From NCBI GenBank assembly GCA_036924085.1, contig JAVGWX010000002.1, forward strand, positions 49,303,416 to 49,367,415: a stretch of DNA of 64,000 nt. Direction: 5' to 3'. The translations under genes and the position numbers were made by a program. Below, piece by piece: positions 1-9,700 of this stretch. Source of the stretch: Ariolimax columbianus (Eukaryota > Mollusca > Gastropoda > Stylommatophora > Arionidae). The notes under the pieces were generated by a model. The model ran no database searches. It was not told the origin of the DNA and saw nothing but the letters and a program-made list of their open reading frames with translations. Every line of letters begins with the position of its first letter. The first letter of the stretch is position 1.

Positions 1-75
1 GCATGTATCTTTTGTACATAAAAAGCTTTCTTTGTCCATTATTGCATTTCCTCAACATGTTCCCTCTAGTATTTT

Positions 76-87
76 AAGCTGTCGTAT
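76..87 (+). repeat. Target-site duplication, left copy, of the first SINE1
   Basis: The 12 bases AAGCTGTCGTAT occur here and again at 345-356, exactly bracketing the SINE. This shows retrotransposition into a single site and fixes the element ends. Confidence 0.85.
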
Positions 88-344
88 TTTTTAAATTTTT
101 TTTTTTTTTGCCATCGCCTTATTTATCTATTCCCCAAGGCGGTGTGTGTTGCACTGTGGTTTTTATTTTGCGCCTGTCGGCCCAGTGCATCCGACTTCAG
201 CATGTATTTTATGTAAAGGTCTGCTTCCTCCTGCATTTTCTAAGGGTTTGCTTCCCGGGGTAACGGCCGGTGCTGTGATTGGGATCGAACCCAGCACCTT
301 TGGTTGTGAGCAGTGTCACTTAACAGCTAGCCCACGCCGTCCCC
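88..344 (-). mobile_element. SINE1, tRNA-derived SINE, full-length copy
   Basis: Read on the minus strand this starts GGGGACGGCGTGGGC and carries an A-box-like GGGCTAGCTGTTAAG and a B-box GGTTCGATCCC, the internal Pol III promoter layout of a tRNA-derived SINE. A body rich in GCAAACCCTTAGAAAATGC follows, then a 36-bp core beginning GCTGAAGTCGGATGCAC, then an A-rich tail (poly-T on the plus strand near 97-110). A perfect 12-bp duplication flanks it. Related copies lie near 14.7, 21.5 and 62.2 kb. It is not a functional tRNA gene because the acceptor and anticodon arms do not fold. Confidence 0.85.
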
Positions 345-607
345 AAGCTGTCGTATGATTGTTTCCTTCTTAGATTGAATGCCATTTATATACGCCATTT
401 TGATTGTCGATTATTCGTAATTGAAATCTATATAACAGAATTGTCTGTGTGTAACTGAGAACTTTCATTCTTACATCCTCTGACAACAGTTTTTATTAGT
501 TTATCGAGAAAGTTCACCATGTTTTGTAAACGGAGATCACACAGAAAATGTATTTTGCACGACGATCACACAGAAGGTCGAGCCTCGTAACTCACAATGT
601 TTCTTGC
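345..607. other. Right target duplication, then unremarkable sequence
   Basis: After the right copy of the 12-bp duplication I see no coding frame or recognisable repeat. Confidence 0.5.
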
Positions 608-850
608 AGCGCCCACCCCCACCTTTACTAGAAACAAGTTTGTCTGACCGCTCCCCCCCCCCCCTCACCTTTACTAGAAACAAGTTTGTTTGTCCTTGAC
701 CCCCCCCCCCCCCCCCCCACCCCCACCTTTACTAGAAACAAGTTTGTCTGTCCCCTTCCCTCTCTTCACTGGGAACAAGTTTGTCTGCCCGCTTACCCCC
801 GCCCCCTTTAACTGGGAACAAATTTGCCCCCACCCCTTCTCCTCCTAATC
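608..850. repeat. C-rich degenerate tandem repeat
   Basis: About five units share CTTTACTAGAAACAAGTTTG or the variant ACTGGGAACAAGTTTG. They are spaced 40-58 bp apart, and the spacing varies with poly-C runs (for example 649-663 and about 700-718). Confidence 0.75.
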
Positions 851-959
851 ACTATGATCAAGTCTGGTCACTCGCTTAACGGGTCTCTCGCTGTTGACTT
901 ACCTGGCTCATTTTGTAACCAGTAACTGTCACACCTCGCCCGCCTCCGCTCATTCATTA

Positions 960-1180
960 TGACTTACTCCTTTGGACTATCGAAGACCTCTATAAATGCC
1001 TTCTTCTGGTCAATCAAGGTCACGTGTATATTATATTGGAAGCTTCTGTTGATTTACAGTGGCAGTGCAAATATTGCCTTGAAATAGCGTCTGGCTCTCT
1101 GGAAACCATATTGTGATTTACTTTGAAGCAAATCGACATCTACACCATCTCACCCTTTCTGTTTTAGAAGCCAAGTGATC
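960..1180 (-). pseudogene. Relic of an RTE-type LINE reverse transcriptase
   Basis: The minus-strand translation reads QYGFQRARRYFKAIFAL, then after one stop codon HVTLIDQKKAF. This resembles the segment of non-LTR reverse transcriptases from the Q-x-G-F-R motif through catalytic motif A (D-x-x-K-A-F). Stop codons and flanking decay make it non-functional. RTE-type assignment is inference from the spacing and wording of the two motifs. It abuts the 3' end of the next LINE. Confidence 0.5.
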
Positions 1181-1251
1181 TACGTGCCTAAGGAGGGCTA
1201 AGTCTACGTGTGTAGTAGCCCTTTCATGTGCTTTTGTTCTCCCATAGAATA

Positions 1252-3545
1252 CTTCTTCTTCTTCTTCTGCGTACACAGTCAGACAGTAACCATTATTTTT
1301 TCGAAAAAAGCGGCGGTCATCCTGAGACTCTCGCCACTACCATAGAGCTTGTCTTGCAGTTCCACTGGCAATGGCCACATCTGCTCTCTCTGATCCTCGT
1401 ATGTCGGGCAGTTCTGCAGCAGATGTTCAGTGGTCATTTTACCAGTACCGCACGGGCATTCGTCGGTACACCCTATCTTCAATTTGTTGAATAGGTGGTA
1501 CCTCAGTCTGTTGTGGCCAGTGCGAAGTCTGAAGACAACGACCTGCTCTCTTCGGTTCAACTGGTAATAGGCATCGTTTTTGGTGTAACCAGTATGTTCG
1601 GTTTCCCATTTGGTCATGTATCTGGCTTTGATAAGCCGTTTTGACTCTTCGTACGTCATACTGGTATCTGTTTGTGGTAGCCTTGCACCTTCTTTTGCCA
1701 GTCTGTCTGCCTCCTCGTTGCCTTGGATGTTGCAGTGTGACGGAACCCACTTTACCACTACCCTTTTTGGTGCGGACTGCTGGCACAGTTTGCAGAGTGC
1801 TGCTCTTAAGTCATTAAGCTCAGTGTTTTTCTGGCTTTTTAGCGCTGTGACTACGGCGAGAGCATCTGTCAGCAGGACTATATGGCTCTCATTTTCACTG
1901 TGTGTTACCATTTCTTCCACTGCCGCCCTCAGTGCCTCTGCCTCCGCTCTGAAATTGCTTGTGTACTTACCAGTAGCGAATGACAGTGCTATTTTTCTGC
2001 CATTTGGTAGGTTCAGGAATGCTCCTGCCCCTCCGTTCTGTGTAGTGTTTGTTACAGAACCGTCGGTGTATGCATGGGTCCAGTCCATGCTTGGGTAGCT
2101 TTTCGTTATGAAGCTTAGGGTAGTGTCTCTCCTTTCTTTTTCAGTCTGGCAGTTTTTGTTTGCAATACCTGGTATATTTTCTACCACCTCTGGAAATATA
2201 TCCTGCCTCCAAGTAGGTTTTCGTACAGTAGTGATGGGTTTTGGTGTTGTTAGTGCGTTTATGGGATCTTCGTGCATCTTTGCTTTGGCTATTTCTGCAA
2301 AGTTTCTCCGCTTTAGTTTCCCATTTCCCAGATTGTTTAGTCTCTGGTACATTGGATGATCCGTCAGTCTTCGGAGTTTCTCTGACTGCAGCTGGGCTCT
2401 GCAGTCTCTTCTATCGGTCATGGATTGCAGTTTTGTAATCTTTTCAAGTTCTACAATTGGCGTTGACTTCATGCCACCTGTTATAATTCTCATGGCTTGG
2501 TTTTGAAGTTTGTTAACTTTATCGAAGTTCGCCTTCGCTGCTGTTGTCCATGCCGCAATGCCATACTCGAGAACTGGTCTCACTCTTCCAGTGTACAGTT
2601 TCTTTAGTATGCCTTCGTCTGCTCCCCAGCTTGTGCCAGCAAGTTTCCTCATGATTGCCATTCTTTCTCTGGCTTTCATTCGGTTTCTCTCAATCTGACT
2701 TTTCCATGTCATGCGCCGATCAAATGTGACTCCCAGATAGGTTGGGTTGTCGTTTGGCTGCAGGATTTTGCCATTTAGACTTAATTTGGTACTTTGGGGT
2801 TTTAATGAGAGCGAGAATATTGTGCACGTGGTTTTCTCCTCGTTTATTTTGACCAGCCATGAGTTCGCCCACTCTTCCAGCGATGTTAGGGCCGTCTGCA
2901 TCCGATTTCTTGCTATGGTGAGATTCTTTTCAGAGGTCCACATAGCCAGATCGTCTGCAAACATTGAGCTATGGACTCTTCTTGGTATATTCTCTGTAAT
3001 GTCGTTTATATATACCAGGAAGAGTGTGGGTGACAATACTCCCCCTTGGGGTACTCCCTGCTCGAGTGTCACCTTTTTGCTCATCTGCCCTTGTACTTGG
3101 ACTCTGGCCGTTCTTTGTTTGAGGTAGTGGTTGATCCACTTGTACATCTTCCCACAGACATCACTTCTTCTTAGCTTGACTCTAAGTCCATCCTTCCAGA
3201 CTTTGTCAAATGCCTTTTCCAGATCCACCCAAACAGCTACTGTGTGTTTCTGTGCCTGGTAGGCATCTTCTATCTCCCTATAGAATACAACCTTCTCCAA
3301 TCTCTCAGCGCCTCCCTTTCTCGCTACGCCTGATTGAACATCTTAATCAACCACTCTACCTCACCTCCTGAAATACTCTTATGGCGTTTCCTTGTACATC
3401 GTCTCCTCCCGCGGACTTGCTTTTCCGCGAATCTCCTAATTGCCTCTCTGATTGTATGTTCTGGGATTGTTCTATCGCTATGTGCTTTATGGCCGGGGGC
3501 TTGATTTCGACAACCGAGTCAGTGATGGTACGGTCTGGACATGTT
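1252..3545 (-). mobile_element. LINE-1 copy A: non-LTR retrotransposon with RT and RNase H
   Basis: This is the most complete copy of a family seen three times in the window (also 9.7-12.75 and 50.44-51.09 kb). The 3' end is a (GAA)n tail after GTACGCAGAAGAAGAAG (minus strand), with only about 27 bp between stop codon and tail. Upstream of the open frame, 3301-3545 still encodes decayed RT finger sequence (K-S-A-G-G-D-D near 3400-3417). The stretch that should link it to motif A is missing, so an internal deletion is inferred. No 5' untranslated region, ORF1 or endonuclease is visible, so the copy is 5'-truncated. RT followed by RNase H is typical of the I-superclade (I, Nimb, Ingi, Loa types); the exact clade is not determined. 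Confidence 0.88.
1279..3300 (-). CDS. Reverse transcriptase-RNase H polyprotein of LINE-1 (673 aa, N-terminally truncated)
   Basis: The frame is open for 673 residues. RT motif A is V-D-L-E-K-A-F-D (catalytic Asp 26), motif B is QGVPQGGVLSPTLF (81-94) and motif C is F-A-D-D (114-117). The RNase H domain spans about 411-540 with the acidic set Asp413 (Y-T-D-G-S), Glu453, Asp479 and Asp532 (G-N-E-E-A-D-R-L-A), plus His522. A zinc-ribbon-like tail C615-x-C617-x8-H626-x4-C631 follows. All catalytic residues of both enzymes are present, but the RT fingers, endonuclease and ORF1 are absent, so this copy should not mobilise itself. The listed Met is simply the first one after the deletion, not a true start. 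Confidence 0.8.
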   Translation of the reverse strand: MEKVVFYREIEDAYQAQKHTVAVWVDLEKAFDKVWKDGLRVKLRRSDVCGKMYKWINHYLKQRTARVQVQGQMSKKVTLEQGVPQGGVLSPTLFLVYINDITENIPRRVHSSMFADDLAMWTSEKNLTIARNRMQTALTSLEEWANSWLVKINEEKTTCTIFSLSLKPQSTKLSLNGKILQPNDNPTYLGVTFDRRMTWKSQIERNRMKARERMAIMRKLAGTSWGADEGILKKLYTGRVRPVLEYGIAAWTTAAKANFDKVNKLQNQAMRIITGGMKSTPIVELEKITKLQSMTDRRDCRAQLQSEKLRRLTDHPMYQRLNNLGNGKLKRRNFAEIAKAKMHEDPINALTTPKPITTVRKPTWRQDIFPEVVENIPGIANKNCQTEKERRDTTLSFITKSYPSMDWTHAYTDGSVTNTTQNGGAGAFLNLPNGRKIALSFATGKYTSNFRAEAEALRAAVEEMVTHSENESHIVLLTDALAVVTALKSQKNTELNDLRAALCKLCQQSAPKRVVVKWVPSHCNIQGNEEADRLAKEGARLPQTDTSMTYEESKRLIKARYMTKWETEHTGYTKNDAYYQLNRREQVVVFRLRTGHNRLRYHLFNKLKIGCTDECPCGTGKMTTEHLLQNCPTYEDQREQMWPLPVELQDKLYGSGESLRMTAAFFEKIMVTV

Positions 3546-3606
3546 TACGTTTGAATTCGTTGAAATTCTTGTATTACAAGTGATTTTAATTTCCTAATTT
3601 TCAATT
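3546..3606. other. Short AT-rich spacer
   Basis: This lies between the LINE and the minisatellite. No feature is seen. Confidence 0.4.
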
Positions 3607-4655
3607 CCCATCTCCTACCTGATCAAGTTAGCACAATCTCTCACCAGATCATGTTAGTCCCCATCTCCCACCAGATCACGTTAGCCCTCATCTCCCACCT
3701 GATCACGTTAGTCCCCATCTCCAACCTGATCACGTTAGCCCCATATCCCACCAGATCACGTTAGCCCTCATCTCTCACCAGATCACGTTAGCCCCCACCT
3801 CCCATCAGATCACGTTAGCCCCCTACATCCCACCAGATCACGTTAGCCCGCACCTCCCACCAGATCACGTTATGCCCCATCTCCCACCGGATCACGTTAG
3901 CCCCCATCTCCCCCCCAGATCACGTTAGCCCCATCTTCCACCTGATCATGTTAGCCTCAACTCACACCTGATCACGTTAGCCTCATCTCACACCTGATCA
4001 CGTTAGCCCCCATCTCCCACCTGATCACCATAGCCCCCATCTCCCCCCTGATCATGTTAGCCCCCATCTCAAACCTGATCACGTTAGACCCCATCTCACA
4101 CCTGATCACGTTAGCCCCCATTTCCCACCTGATCAAGATAGCCCCCATCTCCCACCTGATCACGTTAGCCCCCATCTCCCACCTGATCACCTAAGTCCCC
4201 ATCTCCCACCTGATCACGTTAGTGCCTATCTCCCACCTGATCACATTAGCCCCCATTTCCCACCTGATCAAGATAGCCCCCATCTCCCACCTGATCACGT
4301 TAGCCCCCATCTCCCACCTGATCACCTAAGTCCCCATCTCCCACCTGATCACGTTAGTGCCTATCTCCCACCTGATCACATTAGCCCCCATCTCACACCT
4401 GATCACGTTAGCCCCCATCTCCCACCTGATCACCATAGCCCCCATCTCCCCCCTGATCATGTTAGCCCCCATCTCAAACCTGATCACGTTAGACCCCATC
4501 TCACACCTGATCACGTTAGCCCCCATTTCCCACCTGATCAAGATAGCCCCCATCTCCCACCTGATCACGTTAGCCCCCATCTCCCACCTGATCACCTAAG
4601 TCCCCATCTCCCACCTGATCACGTTAGACCCCATGTCCCATCTGATCTTTCTTGG
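3607..4655. repeat. 26-27 bp minisatellite, about 39 copies, with a 404-bp higher-order duplication
   Basis: The unit is CCCATCTCCCACCTGATCAC followed by GTTAGC(C). Almost every unit holds a GATC. A distinctive run of variants beginning CACCATAGCCCCCATCTCCC at 4027 recurs at 4431, so a block of about 15 units was duplicated with a 404-bp period. Short open frames on both strands here (72, 89 and 80 codons) are products of the repeat, not genes. Confidence 0.93.
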
Positions 4656-5190
4656 ATTCCTTCGTTTCTTTATGTTTCATATTCTTATTTATTCGTTTAT
4701 TCTGAACACACCAGGTACATTTTCTTCATAAGCTTGTGGATCTGGCTCGTGCTGTTCTCGTCACAAATGAAATGTCACCGTTAATTGGGTTGGTGAACGT
4801 TATGTTGTCACTCTGCTTCACATTTGGAACCAATAAACTTGAAGAACCTGTTCATTTGTTCCTCTTCCGCAGACATATTTTGACGTGTCCGATTTTAAAT
4901 TTGCTGAGCAGAAGATATTTAGGTCTGAAGCTGTCTATTTCCAATCTGAATATTGTCACTTGATCTCATCTTGACAAGCCCTATTATGCTCTGTTATGTC
5001 AGACGCTGTGTAGTTCCTGCACCATTTGTTTTTGTAATTGATTTTACCATTACGTGTTCATATGCTGTCATAATTCCTTTTAGGGGTTTAACACGCGCTC
5101 ATGTTTGTACATCATTTTTATTACAGTCATAGGATTATTATACGAAAACTAATACATGCGGATAGTGTGTTAGACTTTCATGTTAGAAAG
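4656..5190. other. Gene-free spacer
   Basis: No motif, repeat or convincing coding frame was recognised. Confidence 0.4.
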
Positions 5191-6905
5191 TTTAGAACAT
5201 TCAAAAGGTCATGAAGGCTAGAAAGGTTTAGATGGTCCAGAAAGTCGAAAATATTGTGGGAGTTGAGAAGGTTTAGAGGTCCAGAAAGTCGAGAATGTTC
5301 TGGGAGTTGAGAAGGTTTAGAGGTCCAGAAAGTCGAGAATATTCTGAGAGTTGAAGGTTTAGAGGTCCAGAAAGTCGAGAATATTCTGGGAGGAGAAGGT
5401 TTAGAGGTCGAGAAAGTCGAGAATCTTCTGGGAGTTGAGAAGGTTTAGAGGTCCAGAAAGTAGAGAATGTTCTGGGAGTTGAGAAGGTTTAGAGGTCGAG
5501 AAAGTCGAGAATGTTCTGGGAGTTGAGAAGGTTTAGAGGTCCAGAAAGTCGAGAATGTTCTGGGAGTGGAGAAGGTTTAGAGGTCCAGAAAGTCGAGAAT
5601 GTTCTGGGAGTTCTGGGAGTTCTGAAGGTTCACAAGGTTTAGAAGGTTCAGAAGTTCCTGAAGATCAAAACGGTGCAGGAGGTTGAGAAGCATCAGAAGT
5701 TCCAGATGGTCCAGAAGGTTGAAAGGGTACAGAAGTTCATGAAGATCAAAACGGTGCAGGAGGTTGAGAAGCATCAGAAGTTCCAGATGGTCAAGAATGT
5801 TTAGAAAGTTCAGAAGCTTCAGAAGGTCAAAAAGGGCAGGAGAACCAGACAGTTTAGATTATTCCGAAAGTTCTGAAGCTCCTGGAGTTCAGAAGGTCTA
5901 GCAGATTTAGAATGTCCAAAAGAACTAGATGGTTCAGAAAATTCAGAAGTCCAAACAAATTCAGTAGGTTTAGAAGGTCTAGACAATTCATAAGGTTTCA
6001 GAAGGTCAACGGGATTAAGATTGTTCAGAAGTCCTAACAGGTTCAGAAGGGTAGACGGTCTGAAAGACCTTCAAGGTTCAGAAGGTCCAGAAAGCGCAGT
6101 AGGGTCAGACAGTCTAGAAGGTGTAAATAGTTTCTAAGGTCTAGAAGATCTTAAACAGTTCAGAAGGTCTTTATAAGGACATAAAATGCAGTAAAGCTGA
6201 CAGCAGCCAACAACGCTTAGCTGGCTGCTCGCATAAAGGCCAACGAATCACAGCCTACCAAGACCCTACCCCGTCTCCAAACGGCGGCCGCTGAAAGAAG
6301 TGGCACTAGTGTAGTCTTGCTAAACGAATAGGGATCGCGGTTGGAAGGCAACCAGATACCCACAAAAAACCAGCTGAATTAGAATGCGCAGCGCTATATA
6401 GGGCATATATCGCAGCTTCGATATAAACTGGGCCACAACGTCCTTGTCGTGACGAATGGCTAAGAATAAAGAAGAAAAAGAAGAAGAAAAAGCTCTAAAA
6501 TCTTCAGAAGATCTAGACAGTTCAGAAGTACTAGAAGTTTCTAAATCTAAAATCTTCTGAAGGTCTAGACAGTTCAGAAGCACTAGTAGGTTCTAAAATC
6601 GTCAGAAGGTCTAGACAGTTCAGAAGTACTAGTAGGTTCTAAAATCTTCAGAAGGTCTAGACAGTTCAGAAGTACTAGTAGGTTCTAAAAGCTTCAGAAG
6701 GTCTAGACAGTTCGGAAGTACTTGTAGGTTCAAACAGCTTTAGAATGCTCTGAAGGTCAGCTCGTGCTTAATGTCTGAAAGGTTCAGAAGGTCTAGACAA
6801 TTCAGAATGGTCCTGAAGGTCATAAAAGCAAAAAAGATGTTGAAAGTGTATGTTCAGAATGTTCAGAAGCTCCTGGAGGTTCAGAAGATGCAAAAAGTCT
6901 AAAAT
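5191..6905. repeat. Degenerate AGAAGGTTCAGAAGGT field with an embedded 44-bp minisatellite
   Basis: About 1.7 kb is built from variations on AGAAGGTTC, CAGAAGGTCTAGA and related words. From about 5225 to 5630 the pattern is regular with a 44-bp unit (GAGAATGTTCTGGGAGTTGA then GAAGGTTTAGAGGTCCAGAA AGTC), about 9 copies. Outside that it is progressively diverged. A LINE 3' end interrupts it at 6182-6487. Confidence 0.85.
6182..6487 (+). mobile_element. 3' end of a (GAA)n-tailed LINE inserted in the AGAAGG field
   Basis: This is unique sequence inside the repeat field, ending GTCGTGACGAATGGCTAAG and then a (GAA)n-like tail. The tail style matches the other LINEs of the window, but I recognise no enzyme motif. 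It is interpreted as a 5'-truncated LINE end; the family is unknown. No clean target duplication was found. Confidence 0.4.
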
Positions 6906-7049
6906 TCCCAGAAGGTCCAGAAGGTCTGGTTATGTCCAAAGTTGAAAGTGCAAATGAAGATTTCAAACCTTGAAGTGCGTGTATTTTGTAGTCGCTCGAA
7001 ACTGCTCGAGCTGAGTTTGTTTAACTCTTGATGACATCTCATTGGTAAC

Positions 7050-7265
7050 AGGTTTGTGTGGCTCTTCTTACATTCCAAACCGTAGTTAAGAAAGCGGACT
7101 TTCGTTCTCAGTTGGCTCACCACTGTGGGGATCAAATTATTGATCACACCTCGTTGATGAGACTGCTGGAACACAGCTTGTTTCGAGGAGCAGTACGAGA
7201 AAGTTTCGCTTGAACCTGATTGATATCTGATCAGTATGTTTTACCGGGCAGACCGTTAATCTCAT
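7050..7265. repeat. Family R interspersed repeat, copy 1
   Basis: It shares ordered blocks with copies near 7.8, 16.8, 18.8 and 38.5 kb: a GTAGCTTTCCTCACATCC-like start, CTCACCACTGTGGGGATC, a GCTGGAACACAGCTTGTTTC-like block and GATCAGTATGTTTT. The class of element is unknown and no protein was recognised. Confidence 0.6.
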
Positions 7266-7298
7266 CTCCCTAAAGGCGTAATAATAAAGTTCACGACA

Positions 7299-7400
7299 AT
7301 GGTAGAATCGATCGGCATCCTGGCTTTGAAAGCCCCAATGGAGAGGAAAGCAGATATGGATAAGGAGGACATCTTGAAATCCATAAATAACCACCTGTTA
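7299..7400 (+). pseudogene. Fragment of a LINE RNase H/C-terminal region
   Basis: The frame reads KADMDKEDILKSINNHLL. The fragment at 23.94 kb has the same order: RRADIMAS, then after 12 residues DRRDILKYINDYLLNDD. The G-N-x-x-A-D end of RNase H is recognisable only in the 23.94-kb fragment. A 112-codon open frame here continues to 7637, but its downstream part matches nothing I recognise. Confidence 0.4.
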
Positions 7401-7734
7401 GATGATCCTATAAATCTCCACTTCCTCTCTTCAGTTTTCTCCTGTATTGGTAGTTGCCACGTTCTTTCTTACATGGCTGTGTTTGCCATTGCGTCTGACC
7501 ATCTGACACGAAGTATGCTCAGTAGACACTTTCATGTGAAGGTCTGCAGTCAAATGGGTGAATTAGCAATTCACATAATAGGCAAGATTGAAATGAGGCG
7601 TCAGTCGAAAAGGGAGGCTGGCCACACAAACAGGTGAATGGTGTGTACAATCAGCGAGCTATGGGAACCATCAATTTCCTTTTCTTAGCTATTTTTTAAG
7701 CCACTTACATTGAACACTTCACTCTTGAAAAATT
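7401..7734. other. Unrecognised stretch
   Basis: An open frame runs through to 7637 but has no recognisable domain and no splice or start support. Confidence 0.35.
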
Positions 7735-8106
7735 GTCTCTCCTAGCGTTTTGCAGTCACCCTTCTTATATCTCAAGACGTACTGAAAAAGTTTGGCATTG
7801 GTACTCCTAGCTGTAGTGCATTTCAATGCTTCTCGTAGGCTCACCACTACAAGAATTCCAGTATCAATCCCCACGTCCTTGGCCAGGCGATTGTAAAACA
7901 GCCTTTTCCATGTGGGATCTTGGTCAGTATTGTTTCGCCTCACCTTGACGTTTTCCCCGAGCCTTTGTGTATGACAAATACAAGAATAACAGCATTGCTC
8001 CACAGAGAGCATGTCGTCAGAGCCAACTAACTGTGTGACATGGTACAACATCGAATATGGTTAGGGGGTTTGTTAAGAGCAGCATAGATGGCTGCGAGTC
8101 TACTTT

Positions 8107-8118
8107 GCTATAGTGTTT
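8107..8118 (+). repeat. Target-site duplication of SINE3 (left copy)
   Basis: GCTATAGTGTTT occurs here and at 8482-8493, bracketing the SINE3 insertion perfectly. Confidence 0.88.
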
Positions 8119-8481
8119 GGCTTGGTTTGACTTCATTCGCTCTCAATCTCCCGCTACCAAACCCTGAAAAAACTTAAGTAGCAGAATTTAGTCCAGAGAA
8201 CGGAATGCGTTGTGTCGTAGTTTACAGCATGGCTGCGATATCTGCACCTTTCGGTCCAACACATCCGACTTCAGCAAGCATTTTTTTGAGTACCGGGTTA
8301 GCATTCCCTCTTCGATCCCTTCTCCTTAGCCATTCTGCCCTGCTGCAGCCTGTTATCAAGGATCACCGCGTGGAGGCGTGAAAGGGTCTTGGCAGCTCTG
8401 GCTTACTGGCCCTGATGCTAGCAGTCAGCTATGGGTCGCTGACCACCGCAGCTCTGGTGCTGCTCAGCATCTTGATCCTGC
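8119..8481 (-). mobile_element. SINE3, full-length 363-bp retroposon of unknown head type
   Basis: The ends are fixed by a perfect 12-bp duplication. On the minus strand it starts GCAGGATCAAGATGCTGAGC, continues through a CGGTGATCCTTGATAACAGG block, a 36-bp core (GCTGAAGTCGGATGTGTTGG), ACAACGCATTCCGTTCTCTG and GGTTTGGTAGCGGGAGATTG, and ends in a tail of degenerate AAGCC units. I cannot find a good A/B-box pair, so a tRNA origin of the head is not shown. Five other copies lie near 9.1, 12.9, 21.7, 37.6 and 53.6 kb. It could be a SINE or a short non-autonomous LINE derivative. Confidence 0.82.
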
Positions 8482-8540
8482 GCTATAGTGTTTGAGTCAA
8501 TTTAGATGGACTTGCACATCGGTTAACCACCCTCCAAGAA

Positions 8541-9143
8541 ACTGGTTGTATATAGAATCTGCAGAGAATGTTAAACCAGAATAAAGACGTTAAGTTAGCC
8601 TTTGCCACTCCTCTATACCTTTCTCATCTGTTGAACAAGACTAAGAGCGTTTGGGTATTCCAAGAACGCAGCGTGTAGTTAATCGTCCTTACCATACAAA
8701 AAACATGTGACCGGAAACAAACAAACGTGTCGCTCCCTGCGGACAAGTTCTCCATGTACCCTCGCACATTAGACCAAGTGCACATTTAGCTTCCATTTGG
8801 AAATCTAAGACAAAAAAATATAATACAGATTTTGGCCTATGTCCAAGAATTCTGTTTTTGTTATAATTTAAATGTCCGTTATCCCATCTCCTGGCAGGAA
8901 GGTCAAAGCTGATTTAGATTATCAGATATTTTGAAGAGCTGAAAAGGGAAACGTGTCAGCTTTTCTACACTTTCTCGAACAAGTGAACAGAATATCGAAC
9001 ACTTATGGAGAATCGAACTGTCGACTTCTTCTTCTACTTATTCTTATACTTTTATTATTATTAGTTTATTATTACTATTATTATTCTGATCTCCAAGGGA
9101 AACGTGTTATCTGTACGATATTTCTACATCAAACCTTCTATAC
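8541..9143. other. Spacer with an ATT microsatellite
   Basis: Only an ATT/CTT-rich patch at about 9025-9090 stands out. Confidence 0.4.
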
Positions 9144-9402
9144 ATCCACGCGGTGATCCTTGATAACATGCTGCAACAGGGCAGACTGGCTAAGGAAAAG
9201 GAAACGAAGAGTGAATGCTAACCTGGTACTCGAAAAATGGTTGCTGAAGTGGATGTGTTGGACCGAAAAGTGCAAATATCGCAGTCAAGCTGTAAACTAC
9301 GATACAACGCATTCCGTTTTCTGGATTACATTTTGCTACTTAAGCCCTTTCAGGGTTTGGTAGCGGGAGATTGAGAACGAACGAAGCCAAGCCAAGCCAG
9401 AC
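9144..9402 (+). mobile_element. SINE3 copy 2, 5'-truncated, AAGCC-tailed
   Basis: It begins at the CACGCGGTGATCCTTGATAA block and runs through the shared core to GAGAACGAACGAAGCCAAGC. It lacks the first roughly 100 bp of the full-length copy and lies inverted relative to it, about 660 bp away. The short open frames across it are incidental. Confidence 0.8.
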
Positions 9403-9687
9403 TTGGGTTTTAATTGTTAAGAGTTTTATTTCAAGCAGGCTTTGGTTCACGTCAATGTGGATTTATGTAATCCTATGGGGAGTTGGAGAGTCTTCTAAAA
9501 CGGTTAGATCGCACTATTGGCTCCTCTTGCCACATGATTTGAGTTTGTCAGTAACCCTATTCTTGTAACTGGCACAAACAGAGACCTACTGGAAACCAAT
9601 TACGCGAACACGCCCCATTAGAAAAAATAAGAACCTTCCACTGACCCCATCATCTTACAACAAGTACCTATACATCACAACAACAAC
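9403..9687. other. Unremarkable spacer
   Basis: No feature was recognised. Confidence 0.35.
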
Positions 9688-9700
9688 AAACACGTCTTTC
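9688..9700 (+). repeat. Target-site duplication of LINE-1 copy B (left copy)
   Basis: AAACACGTCTTTC is present here and at 12751-12763, flanking the whole composite element. Confidence 0.85.

Larger units (their letters stand above)
7735..8540. repeat. Family R repeat, copy 2, split by SINE3
   Basis: Blocks CTCACCACTACAAGAATTCC, TTGTGTATGACAAATACAAG, CACAGAGAGCATGTCGTC and AGCATAGATGGCTGCGAG occur in the same order as in the copy at 18.8-20.2 kb. The element resumes after the SINE3 insertion at 8494 with GAGTCAATTTAGATGGACTT, the counterpart of 20.17 kb. Confidence 0.65.

Noticed and set aside
88..344. tRNA gene suggested by the GGTTCGATCCC B-box (also near 13.9, 47.9, 55.9 and 62.3 kb)
   Set aside because: These are SINE promoters: no cloverleaf with an acceptor stem and anticodon arm can be formed, and target duplications and tails identify them as retroposons.
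3277..3291. CCCTATAGAATACA as a target duplication of LINE-1 copy A (compare CCCATAGAATACT at 1241)
   Set aside because: It lies within the LINE's own coding region and has mismatches. Probably coincidence.
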